Assembly (NCBI RefSeq): GCF_002233675.1 | Contig: NZ_NMUQ01000002.1 | Coordinates: 701,901 to 765,900, forward strand | Reading direction: 5' to 3' | DNA from: Paenibacillus herberti | GTDB lineage: Bacteria; Bacillota; Bacilli; Paenibacillales; Paenibacillaceae | Length of the DNA stretch: 64,000 nt | Part shown: one piece after another, positions 7,924 to 16,061 of the stretch | Position numbering within the stretch: position 1 is the first letter of the stretch | Layout: every line of letters begins with the position of its first letter | Program-made: the position numbers and the translations under genes | Notes under the pieces: generated by a model | Seen by the model: only the letters and a program-made list of their open reading frames with translations | Told to the model about the DNA's origin: nothing | The model's database searches: none

Positions 7924-9330
7924 TTATCGGAAATCGCGAGGAATGCGCCGGGCCACACCCGTCTCGATAGCCGCGCGGATGACAGCCGCCCGCACTCGGA
8001 TGACAACCTCCTCGTTGAACACACTCGGAATAATATACTGCTCGCTAAGCTCATCCTCACTCACAGCGGCAGCGATCGCTTCCGCCGCCGCGAGCTTCAT
8101 CCGCTCGTTGATGGAACGAGCCCGGCATTCCAGCGCCCCGCGAAAAATACCTGGGAAACACAGCACATTATTGATCTGATTCGGATAGTCGCTGCGTCCG
8201 GTCGCCATCACCCGTACTAGCGGCTCCGCAAGCTCCGGGTCGATTTCCGGTTCGGGATTAGCCATGGCAAAAACGATGGGATCACGAGCCATGCGCCGCA
8301 AATGATCCGTAGTCAGCACGCCAGGACCGGAAACCCCGACGAAAACATCTGCGTCCACGATGACTTCGTCCAGCTTGCCGCGCTCTTGCCCAGGATTGCT
8401 GTTATCCGCCAGCCAGCTCCACATCGGATTGCTGTAGGTTTCACCCGCTACGATGGCGCCTTGCCGATCCACAGCGATAACATTGCGCACGCCTGCGGAC
8501 AGCATCATCTTTGAGCAAGCGACGCCAGCAGCGCCGATGCCAACAACGACAACTTTGATGTCCTCCAGCCCTTTATCCACAATTTTCAGCGCATTGAGCA
8601 GGCCTGCTAGCATAACAACTGCCGTCCCGTGCTGATCGTCATGAAACACCGGAATATCGAGCTCTTCCTTCAGCCGCTCCTCAATTTCAAAACAGCGCGG
8701 CGAGCTAATGTCTTCCAAATTGATACCGCCGAAGGCGGGCGCGATATTTTTAATCGTACGAATGATGTCTTCCGTATCCCGGGTATCGAGACAAATTGGG
8801 AAGCCGTCTACACCTGCCAGCTGCTTGAATAACATCGCTTTACCTTCCATGACCGGCATAGCGCCGTAAGGTCCGATATCACCTAACCCAAGCACTGCTG
8901 TACCATCGCTTACAATCGCCACCGTATTACGCTTGATCGTAAGCGAGAATGCTTTGCTCTCGTCCTGATGGATCGCTCTGCATACTTTCGCGACTCCTGG
9001 AGTGTACACATGGGACAGTTCTTCGCGATTTTTGACCGGCATCTTGGGTGTGACCTCGATTTTGCCGCCAAGATGCACAAGAAAGGTTCGATCCGAAACG
9101 TTCACGACCTTGAGCCCATCCAAGGAAGAGAGATGCTCGATCAGCGCCATGTTGTTATCGTCCGGCACATGAACCGTAATATCCCGGATTGCCGTTTCCT
9201 GCGAGGTGCGGATGACATCGGTCGCGATAATATCGCCGCCGCGACTGCCAATCGCCATTGCGATTTCACCGAAGGTGATGGCGGACTTGCGGATTTCCAG
9301 GCGGATGATAATTGTTGAGCTGGATGCCAT
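7924..9330 (-). CDS. NAD(P)-dependent malic enzyme with N-terminal ACT domain
   Basis: 468 aa. Oxidative decarboxylation of malate to pyruvate in the cytoplasm. Residues 1-80 look like an ACT regulatory domain; the malic enzyme N-domain follows with YTPGVAKVC, SDGTAVLGLGDIG and the metal-binding NLEDISSPRCFEIE, then HDDQHGTA and the Rossmann motif VVVGIGAAGVA. The start is placed at ATGGCATCC, 8 bases after GGAAGGAGT. A longer open frame reaching 9435 runs through the upstream terminator and a repeat, so it is unlikely. First gene of an operon with the AEC permease. YtsJ/MalS-like; the cofactor cannot be fixed from sequence alone. Confidence 0.93.
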   Translation of the reverse strand: MASSSTIIIRLEIRKSAITFGEIAMAIGSRGGDIIATDVIRTSQETAIRDITVHVPDDNNMALIEHLSSLDGLKVVNVSDRTFLVHLGGKIEVTPKMPVKNREELSHVYTPGVAKVCRAIHQDESKAFSLTIKRNTVAIVSDGTAVLGLGDIGPYGAMPVMEGKAMLFKQLAGVDGFPICLDTRDTEDIIRTIKNIAPAFGGINLEDISSPRCFEIEERLKEELDIPVFHDDQHGTAVVMLAGLLNALKIVDKGLEDIKVVVVGIGAAGVACSKMMLSAGVRNVIAVDRQGAIVAGETYSNPMWSWLADNSNPGQERGKLDEVIVDADVFVGVSGPGVLTTDHLRRMARDPIVFAMANPEPEIDPELAEPLVRVMATGRSDYPNQINNVLCFPGIFRGALECRARSINERMKLAAAEAIAAAVSEDELSEQYIIPSVFNEEVVIRVRAAVIRAAIETGVARRIPRDFR

Positions 9331-9373
9331 AGATGCTGACTCCTTCCACATGCGTTTATTCTTCCCGCTAGGA

Positions 9374-9405
9374 TAAAAAAATAGGAGAGCGCAGGCCGCT
9401 CCCCT
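9374..9405 (-). terminator. Terminator of the tctCBA operon
   Basis: On the minus strand GGAGCG pairs with CGCTCTCC and is followed by TATTTTTTTATCC. It lies between the tctA stop codon and the malic enzyme ribosome-binding site. Confidence 0.8.
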
Positions 9406-9523
9406 CCTTCGCCTCAAACCTTCTTCGCTGATCAACGCTCCTTGCTGCTATAACCTTCTTCGCTACCAGCACTCCTTACCGCTCTAGCCTTCTTCGCTAA
9501 TCAGCACTTTTTTGCCGCGAAGC
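9406..9523. repeat. 34-bp tandem repeats derived from the 3' end of tctA
   Basis: CCTTCTTCGCT recurs at 9419, 9454 and 9488, spacing 35 and 34 bp. The last copy encodes the true C-terminus VLISEEG of TctA. The two outside copies keep the same layout (AAGGAG, GCTG, AGCGAAGAAGG on the minus strand) but are diverged. Confidence 0.75.
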
Positions 9524-11010
9524 TTGAGCAGCAGCGGCACGATGAGCCACAGCACGGCGATGAGCAGAAAGGCGAGCGAGATCGGCTTCGTCAGGAAAAT
9601 GCTGAAATCACCGTTAGACCCGGTCAGTGCCCGACGCATATTGTTTTCGATCATCGGCCCGAGCACGAGGCCAAGTACGAGCGGTGCCAGCGGATAATCA
9701 TTTTGCACCAGGAAGTATCCCGCGATGCCGCATCCGATCAGCAGCAGCAAATCGAATGTGGTATACTGCACGGCGTACACGCCGAAGACCGAAATGGCCA
9801 CAATAATCGGCAGCAGGTACTTGGGCGGCGTCTCAATGATTTTGGCGAATACTTTGACGAGTGGCATATTCAGAATAAGCAGCATCAGGTTGCCGATGAA
9901 CATACTTGCGATAAGACCCCAAGCGATTTCCGGGTTATCCTCGAACAGAAGCGGACCTGGCTGAACATTGTACATGATGAGCGCGCCCATCAAGATCGCC
10001 GTCGTACCGGAGCCAGGAATGCCGAGCGTCAGCAGCGGGATCATCGCACCGCCGGAGGAGGCGTTGTTGGCCGATTCAGGAGCCGCTACTCCCTCGATGG
10101 CGCCTTTGCCGAACTTTTCAGGGTGGCGACTTAGCTTTTTCTCCATGATATAGCTGAAAAAGGAAGCAAGTGTTGCGCCAGCGCCCGGCAACACACCGAT
10201 GAAAAAGCCGAGCAGCGAGCCGCGGGCGATTGGGCCCGCACTATCCTTCAAATCTTGGCGGGTCGGCCGAACGCGGCCAACCTTGACCACCTCTCCGTTC
10301 ATATAATCCCGGTGGAGAATCGTCTTGAACACTTCACCGAGTGCGAACAAGCCGACGGCAACGGTCAGGAATTCAAGTCCCGTGTACAATACGGGAATAT
10401 CATAGGTAAAGCGAGCAACACCAGACACATTATCCATCCCAATCGTCGCAATCAACAGCCCTACCACGGTCATGATAAGCGCCTTAGTCATCGACTTGCT
10501 GGCGAGACCGCTGACTGCGGCCAACCCAAGCAGCATGAGCGAAAAATATTCAGCAGGCCCGAAGCGAATCGCGATTTCAGACAGCGGCTGCGCCAGCAGT
10601 ACAAGTCCGATCAGCGAGACAATGCCAGCTATAAACGAGCCAATTGCAGCAATCGACAACGCTGAACCTGCCCTGCCTTGGCGCGCCATTTGGTAGCCAT
10701 CCAGCGTCGTTACAACGGAGGAGGATTCACCTGGCGTATTAAGCAGGATCGAGGTTGTCGATCCTCCGTACATCGCACCGTAATAAACACCAGCCAGCAA
10801 AATAATTGCGCTCGTGGCCGCCGAATCTGGATCCTGCCCGCTCGTAAGCGTAGCCGTAACCGGGATAAGCAGCGCCACGCCGCTCATCGGGCCGATGCCA
10901 GGCAACACTCCAACCGCGGTGCCGATAAGCACGCCGACAAAAGCGAAAAGTAGATTTTTCCATTGCAGAGCCGAAACGAAGCCGTCGGCAAGGAATTGCA
11001 ATACGTCCAT
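9484..11010 (-). CDS. tctA: Tripartite tricarboxylate transporter large permease TctA
   Basis: 508 aa. The large membrane subunit, with about 11-12 hydrophobic segments, of a TTT-family secondary transporter moving citrate or related carboxylates using an ion gradient. The N-terminal VGVLPGIGPMSGVALLIPVT and the central FIGVLPGAGATLASF segments are the paired Gly/Pro-rich repeats typical of TctA. The ATG follows AGGAGG (spacing 8). Downstream of tctB in the tctC-tctB-tctA order, separated by a palindromic element. Its 3' end is tandemly repeated. Confidence 0.95.
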   Translation of the reverse strand: MDVLQFLADGFVSALQWKNLLFAFVGVLIGTAVGVLPGIGPMSGVALLIPVTATLTSGQDPDSAATSAIILLAGVYYGAMYGGSTTSILLNTPGESSSVVTTLDGYQMARQGRAGSALSIAAIGSFIAGIVSLIGLVLLAQPLSEIAIRFGPAEYFSLMLLGLAAVSGLASKSMTKALIMTVVGLLIATIGMDNVSGVARFTYDIPVLYTGLEFLTVAVGLFALGEVFKTILHRDYMNGEVVKVGRVRPTRQDLKDSAGPIARGSLLGFFIGVLPGAGATLASFFSYIMEKKLSRHPEKFGKGAIEGVAAPESANNASSGGAMIPLLTLGIPGSGTTAILMGALIMYNVQPGPLLFEDNPEIAWGLIASMFIGNLMLLILNMPLVKVFAKIIETPPKYLLPIIVAISVFGVYAVQYTTFDLLLLIGCGIAGYFLVQNDYPLAPLVLGLVLGPMIENNMRRALTGSNGDFSIFLTKPISLAFLLIAVLWLIVPLLLKLRGKKVLISEEG

Positions 11011-11034
11011 GGAGACAGCCTCCTTTTAGTGCGA

Positions 11035-11206
11035 GTTCAAAAGGTCGCCATTCAGCACCGAGAAGGTTGTGTGAACCAGAAGAAGGAGGAGCGGAGTGTA
11101 GGCAAACCTACATGAGCACCGGACTTCGAAGGTGAACACAAGATTCGATGTCGAGTTCGCTTCCTGCTTTACTTCGTGATCAATGGCGGCTTTTTGAACA
11201 TCCTCT
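11035..11206. repeat. About 170-bp imperfect palindromic element between tctB and tctA
   Basis: The outer 28 or so bases are inverted repeats (GTTCAAAAGGTCGCCATT versus the complement of AATGGCGGCTTTTTGAAC). The centre is a hairpin TGTAGG-CAAA-CCTACA at 11095-11112. The arms between also pair imperfectly, so the whole element folds as one long hairpin. It encodes nothing. It may be a MITE-like or REP-like insertion, or a structured RNA modulating tctA expression. Its length and terminal inverted repeats favour a mobile origin. Confidence 0.7.
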
Positions 11207-11207
11207 T

Positions 11208-11678
11208 TTAGCCGATATTCATCCAGACAGGGAAGCCGGGGAGGCTGCCTTCCAGAACTTTGACGAACAAATAGTAAACGCCTATGGAAAACAAGGATGC
11301 AACGATCACTGACGTCAGCCACTTGCCCCGTTCAATAACCTGGAAGCCAATCAGGAGAAAAACAAACGTTCCGAACACATAGCCGATGTCTTCCAGAAAG
11401 TAAGCATACAGGACAGCTGCAGATACAATGATGAGAAAACGCTTGTAGTCGAGTTTCACCTTCGTGGAAGGGCCGTTGTCCGATTTAGTGCGCATCACCT
11501 CATAAAAGAGACGCAAGGCGAGCACAATCAGAAGAAGGCCAAGCCCCAGCGGGAAGATGTCGGGACCGACATTGCTCCCGTAGGAGCTCTCCCCAATTTT
11601 GCGGCTTTCCCACACGAAGGCGGCGCCAATTAGCAGGAACGCTACGCTAGCGTATCGGTCGAATGTCTTGTTCATCAT
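11208..11678 (-). CDS. tctB: Tripartite tricarboxylate transporter small permease TctB
   Basis: 156 aa. Small membrane subunit with four hydrophobic segments (around residues 11-26, 44-60, 82-115 and 125-142), as expected for TctB. The segment SNVGPDIFPLGLGLLL after the first helix is typical of the family. AGGTGAGG precedes two adjacent ATG codons, either of which could serve. Second gene of the tct operon. Confidence 0.9.
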   Translation of the reverse strand: MMNKTFDRYASVAFLLIGAAFVWESRKIGESSYGSNVGPDIFPLGLGLLLIVLALRLFYEVMRTKSDNGPSTKVKLDYKRFLIIVSAAVLYAYFLEDIGYVFGTFVFLLIGFQVIERGKWLTSVIVASLFSIGVYYLFVKVLEGSLPGFPVWMNIG

Positions 11679-11712
11679 GCCTCACCTCGTGTCGGTAGAA
11701 CCGGATTTATAT

Positions 11713-12729
11713 TTATTTCGCCATGCCGAGCGCAGTCAGCATTTCTTTGATCAGCACTTCTTGCTCACCGAGGAATTTGGAGAAGTCCTCAGATCCTTTG
11801 AATTCGGGCTCCCAGGAATTTGCAGCGAGCTCTTTTTTCCAAGCCTCGGATTCATTCAGAGCTTTCAGTTTTTCAGCCCAGTAGGCCTTCTCGTTATCCT
11901 TCATTTCCTTCGGACCAAACACACCACGCCAGATTGTGAACTCCGCATCGATACCCGATTCCTTAATCGTAGGTATATCCTTGAAGTCACCGCCAAGCCG
12001 CTCAGAAGCGGTAATACCGAGTACTTTGACTTTGCCAGCCTTCAGATACTCGGAAGCACTGGAGATGTCGGTGCCGATTACATCCGCATTGCCACCGAGC
12101 AGCGCAGCGATCGCTTCACCGCCGCCATCATAGGAAACGTATTTGACCGACTTTGGATCGATCCCCGCTTTGAAAGCTGGCAGAACGGAAATCAGATGAT
12201 CCATCGAGCCCGGAGCCGAGCCGCCGGCAAAGGTAATCTTTGTTGGATCTGCTTTCAAATCAGCCATCAACGACTGAATATCGGAGTATTTGGAATCTAC
12301 CGAGACTACGATCGCTCCAAAGTCCTTCGTCAGTTGGGCTAGCGGTGTCGTATCCTTGTAGCCGTAAGGGGTGTTGCCCTCTTTTTTCAAGTTGTTAATC
12401 AAAATTGGAGGTGAACTGACGAACAGCCGATAAGGGTTCTTCGTATCCTGCGTGGCGTACTCCGCCATGAACACTGCACCGCCGCCACCTGGTTTGTTCT
12501 CTACGGTCATCGTTTTCTCGACCAGCTTGGACTCGCCAAGCACCTTGGTCAAAGAACGTGCCGTTTTGTCCCAGCCGCCGCCTGCGCCGGACGGTGCAAC
12601 GACCACAATCGGCTTCGAAGGATAATTATCCGAGCTCCCGCTTCCGCCACCCGAGCTGCATGCCGTCAAGACTACTGCGGACAGAGCGGCAAGCGCGAAA
12701 GAGCTCCATTTACGATGTCTAGTGTTCAT
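11713..12729 (-). CDS. tctC: Tripartite tricarboxylate transporter substrate-binding lipoprotein TctC
   Basis: 338 aa. Extracytoplasmic receptor of the transporter. Signal peptide with lipobox LTAC (Cys24), then a Gly/Ser linker and the Bug/TctC fold beginning YPSKPIVVVAPSGAGGGWD, whose Gly-rich loop contacts the carboxylate ligand. The ribosome-binding site GGGGGA is about 7 bases from the ATG. First gene of the operon, with a cre match about 50 bp upstream. The exact ligand is unknown. Confidence 0.93.
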   Translation of the reverse strand: MNTRHRKWSSFALAALSAVVLTACSSGGGSGSSDNYPSKPIVVVAPSGAGGGWDKTARSLTKVLGESKLVEKTMTVENKPGGGGAVFMAEYATQDTKNPYRLFVSSPPILINNLKKEGNTPYGYKDTTPLAQLTKDFGAIVVSVDSKYSDIQSLMADLKADPTKITFAGGSAPGSMDHLISVLPAFKAGIDPKSVKYVSYDGGGEAIAALLGGNADVIGTDISSASEYLKAGKVKVLGITASERLGGDFKDIPTIKESGIDAEFTIWRGVFGPKEMKDNEKAYWAEKLKALNESEAWKKELAANSWEPEFKGSEDFSKFLGEQEVLIKEMLTALGMAK

Positions 12730-12774
12730 TCTGTTTCCCCCTTTTGATATCTGAGTTCACATATCGATCAAAAT

Positions 12775-12788
12775 TGATAGCGTTTTCA
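12775..12788 (-). promoter_or_regulatory. cre site (CcpA) upstream of tctC
   Basis: On the minus strand TGAAAACGCTATCA matches the Bacillus cre consensus TGWAANCGNTNWCA at all 14 positions. It lies 46-60 bp upstream of the tctC start. Carbon catabolite repression of the transporter is inferred. Confidence 0.8.
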
Positions 12789-12899
12789 TATTTGGAATGT
12801 ATCATGCCCAACTGCCGCTCGCCTAGATTGTGAGCATTCGTTGCATTAATCGCATTAGGCTCATTATGATCATTAAGTTCACGGCGATAGCTGCAAACA

Positions 12900-12944
12900 C
12901 AAAAAAGGCCATGGCATCCGGGCGCTCGGATCGTCATGTCCTTT
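12900..12944 (-). terminator. Terminator of the mazEF operon
   Basis: A long stem (AAAGGACATGACGATCCG pairing imperfectly with CGGATGCCATGGCCTTT) is followed on the minus strand by TTTTTTGTG, 36 bp past the toxin stop codon. Confidence 0.85.
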
Positions 12945-12980
12945 GGAGATTATATTTAAATAAGTTGAACTTAGAAGTAG

Positions 12981-13361
12981 TCATGCCAAGATCGAACGCG
13001 CATAAGTGAGAACCGTTTTGAAAAAGAAGGATTCCGTATCCACCTTGCCTACAACGACAGCATTAAGAGCGGCTAAATCAAGCGACTTGAGCTGATCTGT
13101 CAAAACCACTCCTGAAAGCTGTTCGTATCCGGCGGCTAGACTTGAATCAACTTTGATCCCGGCAGGCACTTCCACCTCGAAGGCATAACCTTTAGCCTGA
13201 TTCGTAACAGGTACAACGACAGCAAAATTGGAATAAGACGGATCAATCAGCCCATCCGATAAAATAAGTCCTGGACGGTATCCGGCCTGTTCATTGCCAG
13301 CGTTCGGCCTGAATTGCATCCAGACTATGCTTCCACGTTCAACGTTTCCTATGATCGACAT
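12981..13361 (-). CDS. Type II toxin, PemK/MazF family endoribonuclease
   Basis: 126 aa. Predicted sequence-specific mRNA interferase. The N-terminal RGSIVWMQFRPNAGNEQAGYRPGLILSD corresponds to the MazF signature (GDIVW, then EQ-G-RP-L-LS) that forms the beta-barrel RNA groove, and VVVPVTNQ is the second strand. Its ATG overlaps the stop codon of the upstream antitoxin gene (TAATG), so the two are translationally coupled in the usual antitoxin-first order. The length is typical. Confidence 0.88.
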   Translation of the reverse strand: MSIIGNVERGSIVWMQFRPNAGNEQAGYRPGLILSDGLIDPSYSNFAVVVPVTNQAKGYAFEVEVPAGIKVDSSLAAGYEQLSGVVLTDQLKSLDLAALNAVVVGKVDTESFFFKTVLTYARSILA

Positions 13362-13690
13362 TAAATAATTTCATCCCCCATGGGCTCTTCAACATCTCCA
13401 TGACTTCGAACATCCGATTTAGATGATCCCCGCAAGGAAAGGAAGAGTTCGCGTAATGATTGTTGGTCGTTACTAGCCGGAAATGCAGGCCGCAAAACCA
13501 ATTCCCCATTATCGGCAACATGAAAGCCAATTTCTGTACCTTCGTTCAGCTTCGCTACTTTACTCACTTCTACAGGAATCCGAAGCGCCAGGCTATTCCC
13601 CCAAGTACGAATCGTACCTTTAGCAATAGGTTCAGCTGGAATAGTCAAATGGATCAGCTCCTCACTGCTTTTATGAGTCAAGTATATCAT
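13361..13690 (-). CDS. MazE/AbrB-type antitoxin
   Basis: About 109 aa from the ATG at 13690. A SpoVT/AbrB-like DNA-binding fold is visible in KGTIRTWGNSLALRIPVEV followed by LNEGTEIGFHV. The acidic C-terminal tail (DVRSHGDVEEPMGDEII) should wrap the toxin. The start is uncertain: the open frame runs up to 13759, but those codons (MYIL repeats) come from an AT-rich operator-like repeat. GGGAAGGG lies only 3 bases before the ATG at 13690, and TTG at 13681 is better spaced. Transcribed with the toxin. Confidence 0.8.
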   Translation of the reverse strand: MIYLTHKSSEELIHLTIPAEPIAKGTIRTWGNSLALRIPVEVSKVAKLNEGTEIGFHVADNGELVLRPAFPASNDQQSLRELFLSLRGSSKSDVRSHGDVEEPMGDEII

Positions 13691-13703
13691 TCCCTTCCCA
13701 ACA

Positions 13704-13739
13704 TGTATATACATAAGTATATACATCAATATATACATT
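13704..13739. promoter_or_regulatory. Three 12-bp repeats upstream of mazEF, probable operator
   Basis: ATGTATATACAT (perfect palindrome), AAGTATATACAT and CAATATATACAT are arrayed head to tail directly before the antitoxin gene. MazE-type antitoxins usually repress their own promoter through such sites; that function here is inferred. Confidence 0.65.
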
Positions 13740-13774
13740 AGAAGGGGATTTATACCCATGACCTATACAAAGGT

Positions 13775-13942
13775 TCACGTTTTAAGCTGCGATACCGCAG
13801 CGGATCTTTTATCTACAGCATCCTTGGCTGCTGCATTTGCGTCCACATCATTAGTCGATGTGCTATTTTTATAATTGCCTGCGGCCACAATAGCCGACAA
13901 CAACACTAGCCCAGCCATCTTTGCGGAGTAATTATTTTTCAT
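13775..13942 (-). CDS. 55-aa peptide with signal or membrane segment, function unknown
   Basis: Small open frame MKNNYSAKMAGLVLLSAIVA and onward, 55 aa, stop TGA. Residues 8-22 form a hydrophobic segment ending in AAG, which could be a signal peptide or membrane anchor. The remaining 33 residues are polar and Ala/Asp/Lys-rich. GAGGT stands 8 bases before the ATG, a credible ribosome-binding site. It lies upstream of mazEF on the same strand. I do not recognise a family. Confidence 0.6.
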   Translation of the reverse strand: MKNNYSAKMAGLVLLSAIVAAGNYKNSTSTNDVDANAAAKDAVDKRSAAVSQLKT

Positions 13943-14160
13943 AATAATCTACCTCTTTCATGGATTCCATTTATTTAACATTTATATTCCATCCGGTTTT
14001 GGTTTTCCTAGCGCTCTGCGCATCTGTGAAAGTGCTTGTCCTCGCCTTCCAATGTCTTAAGTATAGAGCCTCAATCTTTAGAGAAGCTTAAAACAACCTT
14101 CAATTAAGCTAAAGAATAGGCCCAATGAGTGGTAAGACGCGCTCGAAATGAGTTGTACTA
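13943..14160. other. Non-coding stretch
   Basis: No open frame with a credible start, no hairpin and no repeat was seen. Part probably carries the promoter of the 55-aa gene. Confidence 0.5.
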
Positions 14161-14163
14161 ACA

Positions 14164-14216
14164 AGGGGCCCTCCCCATAGTCAATCATAAAATGACTTAG
14201 GGACTGCCCCTTTATG
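14164..14216. repeat. Repeated hairpin, copy 1
   Basis: A long stem: GGGGC, CTCCC and TAGTCA pair with TGACT, TAGGGA and GCCCC around an AT-rich loop. It shares its right arm (GACTTAGGG, then CTGCCCCT) with the hairpin at 14626, in the same orientation. Confidence 0.65.
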
Positions 14217-14287
14217 AAAGTTCCTATCGCTGCGCTTTAACACCAGGGAAACTGGAAGCGCCTCTACTTGTCGACGCACATCCTTAC

Positions 14288-14467
14288 GTAACTGAGAGAG
14301 CTTATTTCCCCTCAAAACAGGCTCCAAATTATGTAACGGAACTGAGAAGTGTTATTTGAGTCAAAATGATGATTTTCCCAAGAAGTACCCTCAATTAGCG
14401 TCTCTCAGTTTCGTTACGCCTCGAAAACCCTCCATTTTGTTGAAATAAGGCTTCTCAGTTCCGTTAC
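14288..14467. repeat. Four copies of a GTAACGGAACTGAGA repeat, two direct and two inverted
   Basis: Units begin at 14288 (GTAACTGAGAGAGC) and 14333 (GTAACGGAACTGAGAAG) on the plus strand. Two inverted units end at 14417 and 14467 (CTCTCAGTTTCGTTAC and CTTCTCAGTTCCGTTAC). Each is followed inward by a TTATTTxxxTCAAAA-like segment. The two pairs face each other, so the 180 bp can fold as one large hairpin. Confidence 0.75.
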
Positions 14468-14625
14468 GCTACACGAGGGAGGAATTCAAATGAATGGACA
14501 AGCGAAACTCAGAGCGCGTAGCTTGACCATTCATATATAAGCGAAAACTCAGAACCCCTCAGAATCGAAAACGATGCACAGCCATCCGTCTTCCGCCTAT
14601 TTTCTACTGGCGGCCTAAATAACCA

Positions 14626-14672
14626 AAGGGCAGGCCCTAAATCATCCAAAGATGACTTAGGGCCTGCCCCTC
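14626..14672 (-). terminator. Strong hairpin after the sulfatase gene (repeat copy 2)
   Basis: GGGCAGGCCCTAA and TCATC pair with GATGA and TTAGGGCCTGCCC around CAAA. It lies 13 bp past the sulfatase stop codon and likely terminates that operon, although the T-run is short. Similar to the hairpin at 14164. Confidence 0.75.
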
Positions 14673-14684
14673 GAAGCAATGCAA

Positions 14685-16031
14685 TCAGCTTCTAGCTTCA
14701 TCAGGTTGTACTCTGCGTTGTCCTGACGCATAGTCAGCGGCCAGCTCAATCGCAGGCAAAGGAGTCTCTCCCGCCTCCACCATACGGTTCAGCAGCCGAG
14801 CTTTCATCACATCGGCAACCTGGCGATGCGAAGCTGCTCCCGCCAGATTCGTCAGCTCATAAGGATCAGCATAAAGATCGTATAAGTACGTTTCTACATA
14901 ATGATCGGAGCCGGAATATGCGAACGGATCTTTGCCTGGAGCGCCCACCCCATACTTCCACCTTTTTGTCCGCACGGCACGCGCAACCTCCGACTCGCTA
15001 ATCTGCACAAAAACATCCTCTGGCCAATCCTCCGCTTTACCCTGTACCAAAGGCAGAATCGAACGGCCCTGCATATCTTCCGGAACAGGGATGCCAGCGG
15101 CATCAAGCAACGTAGGTGGCAAATCAATCAAGCTAACCAGCTCCTGGACTTGGCGTCCGCCAAAAAAGCCCGGTCCGGTAAACGCTGTTGGCACACGGAT
15201 AGAAGCATCATGTACGGATCGTTTGTATTCGCCATTGCGTGTTTTGAAATGATTTCCGTGATCAGAAGTGAACAGTACGATGGTATTCTCGTCGAGTTGA
15301 AGCGACTTGAGTGCATCAAGAATCCGGCCCAGCGCTTCATCAAGCCGCTTCACCATGCCGTAATACCCGCCAATATGTTGATGCGTTGTTCCTCCTAGAG
15401 CGGCCAGGTCGGGCGGCAGCCAGGTGCTGGCATACCGCTCGGCATATCCGTCCGGAGCCGGATAATCGTCCCGATGATTCTGGTGATGAGGCTCCAGGTA
15501 GGAGACAAAAAGGAAAAATGGATCTTCCTTATGGCAATCAACGTAGCGAATCGCAGCATCAGTCAACGCATCCACCCGATAGCCGGGAAGCTTGACCGCA
15601 TTGCCGTTATTGTCATAAAGCGTTGTGTCATAGGCATCCGAGCAAAATTCCAGCACGTCGGCAGCCAGCCATTCCTGATATCCGCCTCTTTTCTCAACCG
15701 GAACCGGCTCTTGATGAGCCAAATGCCATTTCCCGATGTAACCGGTATGATACCCGGCTTCGTTGAAGTAATGAGCCAATGTTTTGGAGCCTTCCGGCAA
15801 AGGAATGCCGTTCTTAAAACATCCAGTCGTTGTTGCATACTTGCCTGTCTGCAAGCAGGATCGCGCCGGCCCACACACCGGCTGACAAGTGAAAGAATGA
15901 GTCAAATGGGCTCCCTTGAGAGCCATTCGGTCAAAGTTCGGCATCAAGCCAAGCGGATTGCCATGCAATCCTGACGTATCCCAGCGTTGTTGATCGGTGA
16001 AAAATACGATGACATTCGGCTGCTTACTCAA
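14685..16031 (-). CDS. Type I (formylglycine) sulfatase
   Basis: 448 aa. Predicted to remove sulfate esters, probably from sugars, in the cytoplasm since no signal peptide is visible. The sulfatase signature is CGPAR at residues 53-57; Cys53 is the residue converted to formylglycine. Metal ligands are suggested by FTDQQ near the N-terminus and TSDHGNH around 260. GKWHL is another family motif. The start is TTG, with GGAGG upstream. It is the last gene of an operon with two sugar permeases and a solute-binding protein, so imported sulfated oligosaccharides are the likely substrate. No sulfatase-modifying enzyme is in the window. Confidence 0.93.
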   Translation of the reverse strand: MSKQPNVIVFFTDQQRWDTSGLHGNPLGLMPNFDRMALKGAHLTHSFTCQPVCGPARSCLQTGKYATTTGCFKNGIPLPEGSKTLAHYFNEAGYHTGYIGKWHLAHQEPVPVEKRGGYQEWLAADVLEFCSDAYDTTLYDNNGNAVKLPGYRVDALTDAAIRYVDCHKEDPFFLFVSYLEPHHQNHRDDYPAPDGYAERYASTWLPPDLAALGGTTHQHIGGYYGMVKRLDEALGRILDALKSLQLDENTIVLFTSDHGNHFKTRNGEYKRSVHDASIRVPTAFTGPGFFGGRQVQELVSLIDLPPTLLDAAGIPVPEDMQGRSILPLVQGKAEDWPEDVFVQISESEVARAVRTKRWKYGVGAPGKDPFAYSGSDHYVETYLYDLYADPYELTNLAGAASHRQVADVMKARLLNRMVEAGETPLPAIELAADYASGQRRVQPDEARS

Positions 16032-16061
16032 GTACCTTTTCCCTCCATTAATCTAGGATGA

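Noticed and set aside
9331-9435. N-terminal extension of malic enzyme (MISEEGLRRRRG start)
   Set aside because: It would run through the tctA-derived repeat and a terminator; the internal ATG has a good ribosome-binding site and fits the family start.
12719-12937. 72-aa minus-strand frame upstream of tctC
   Set aside because: It overlaps the cre site, promoter region and the mazEF terminator and has no ribosome-binding site.
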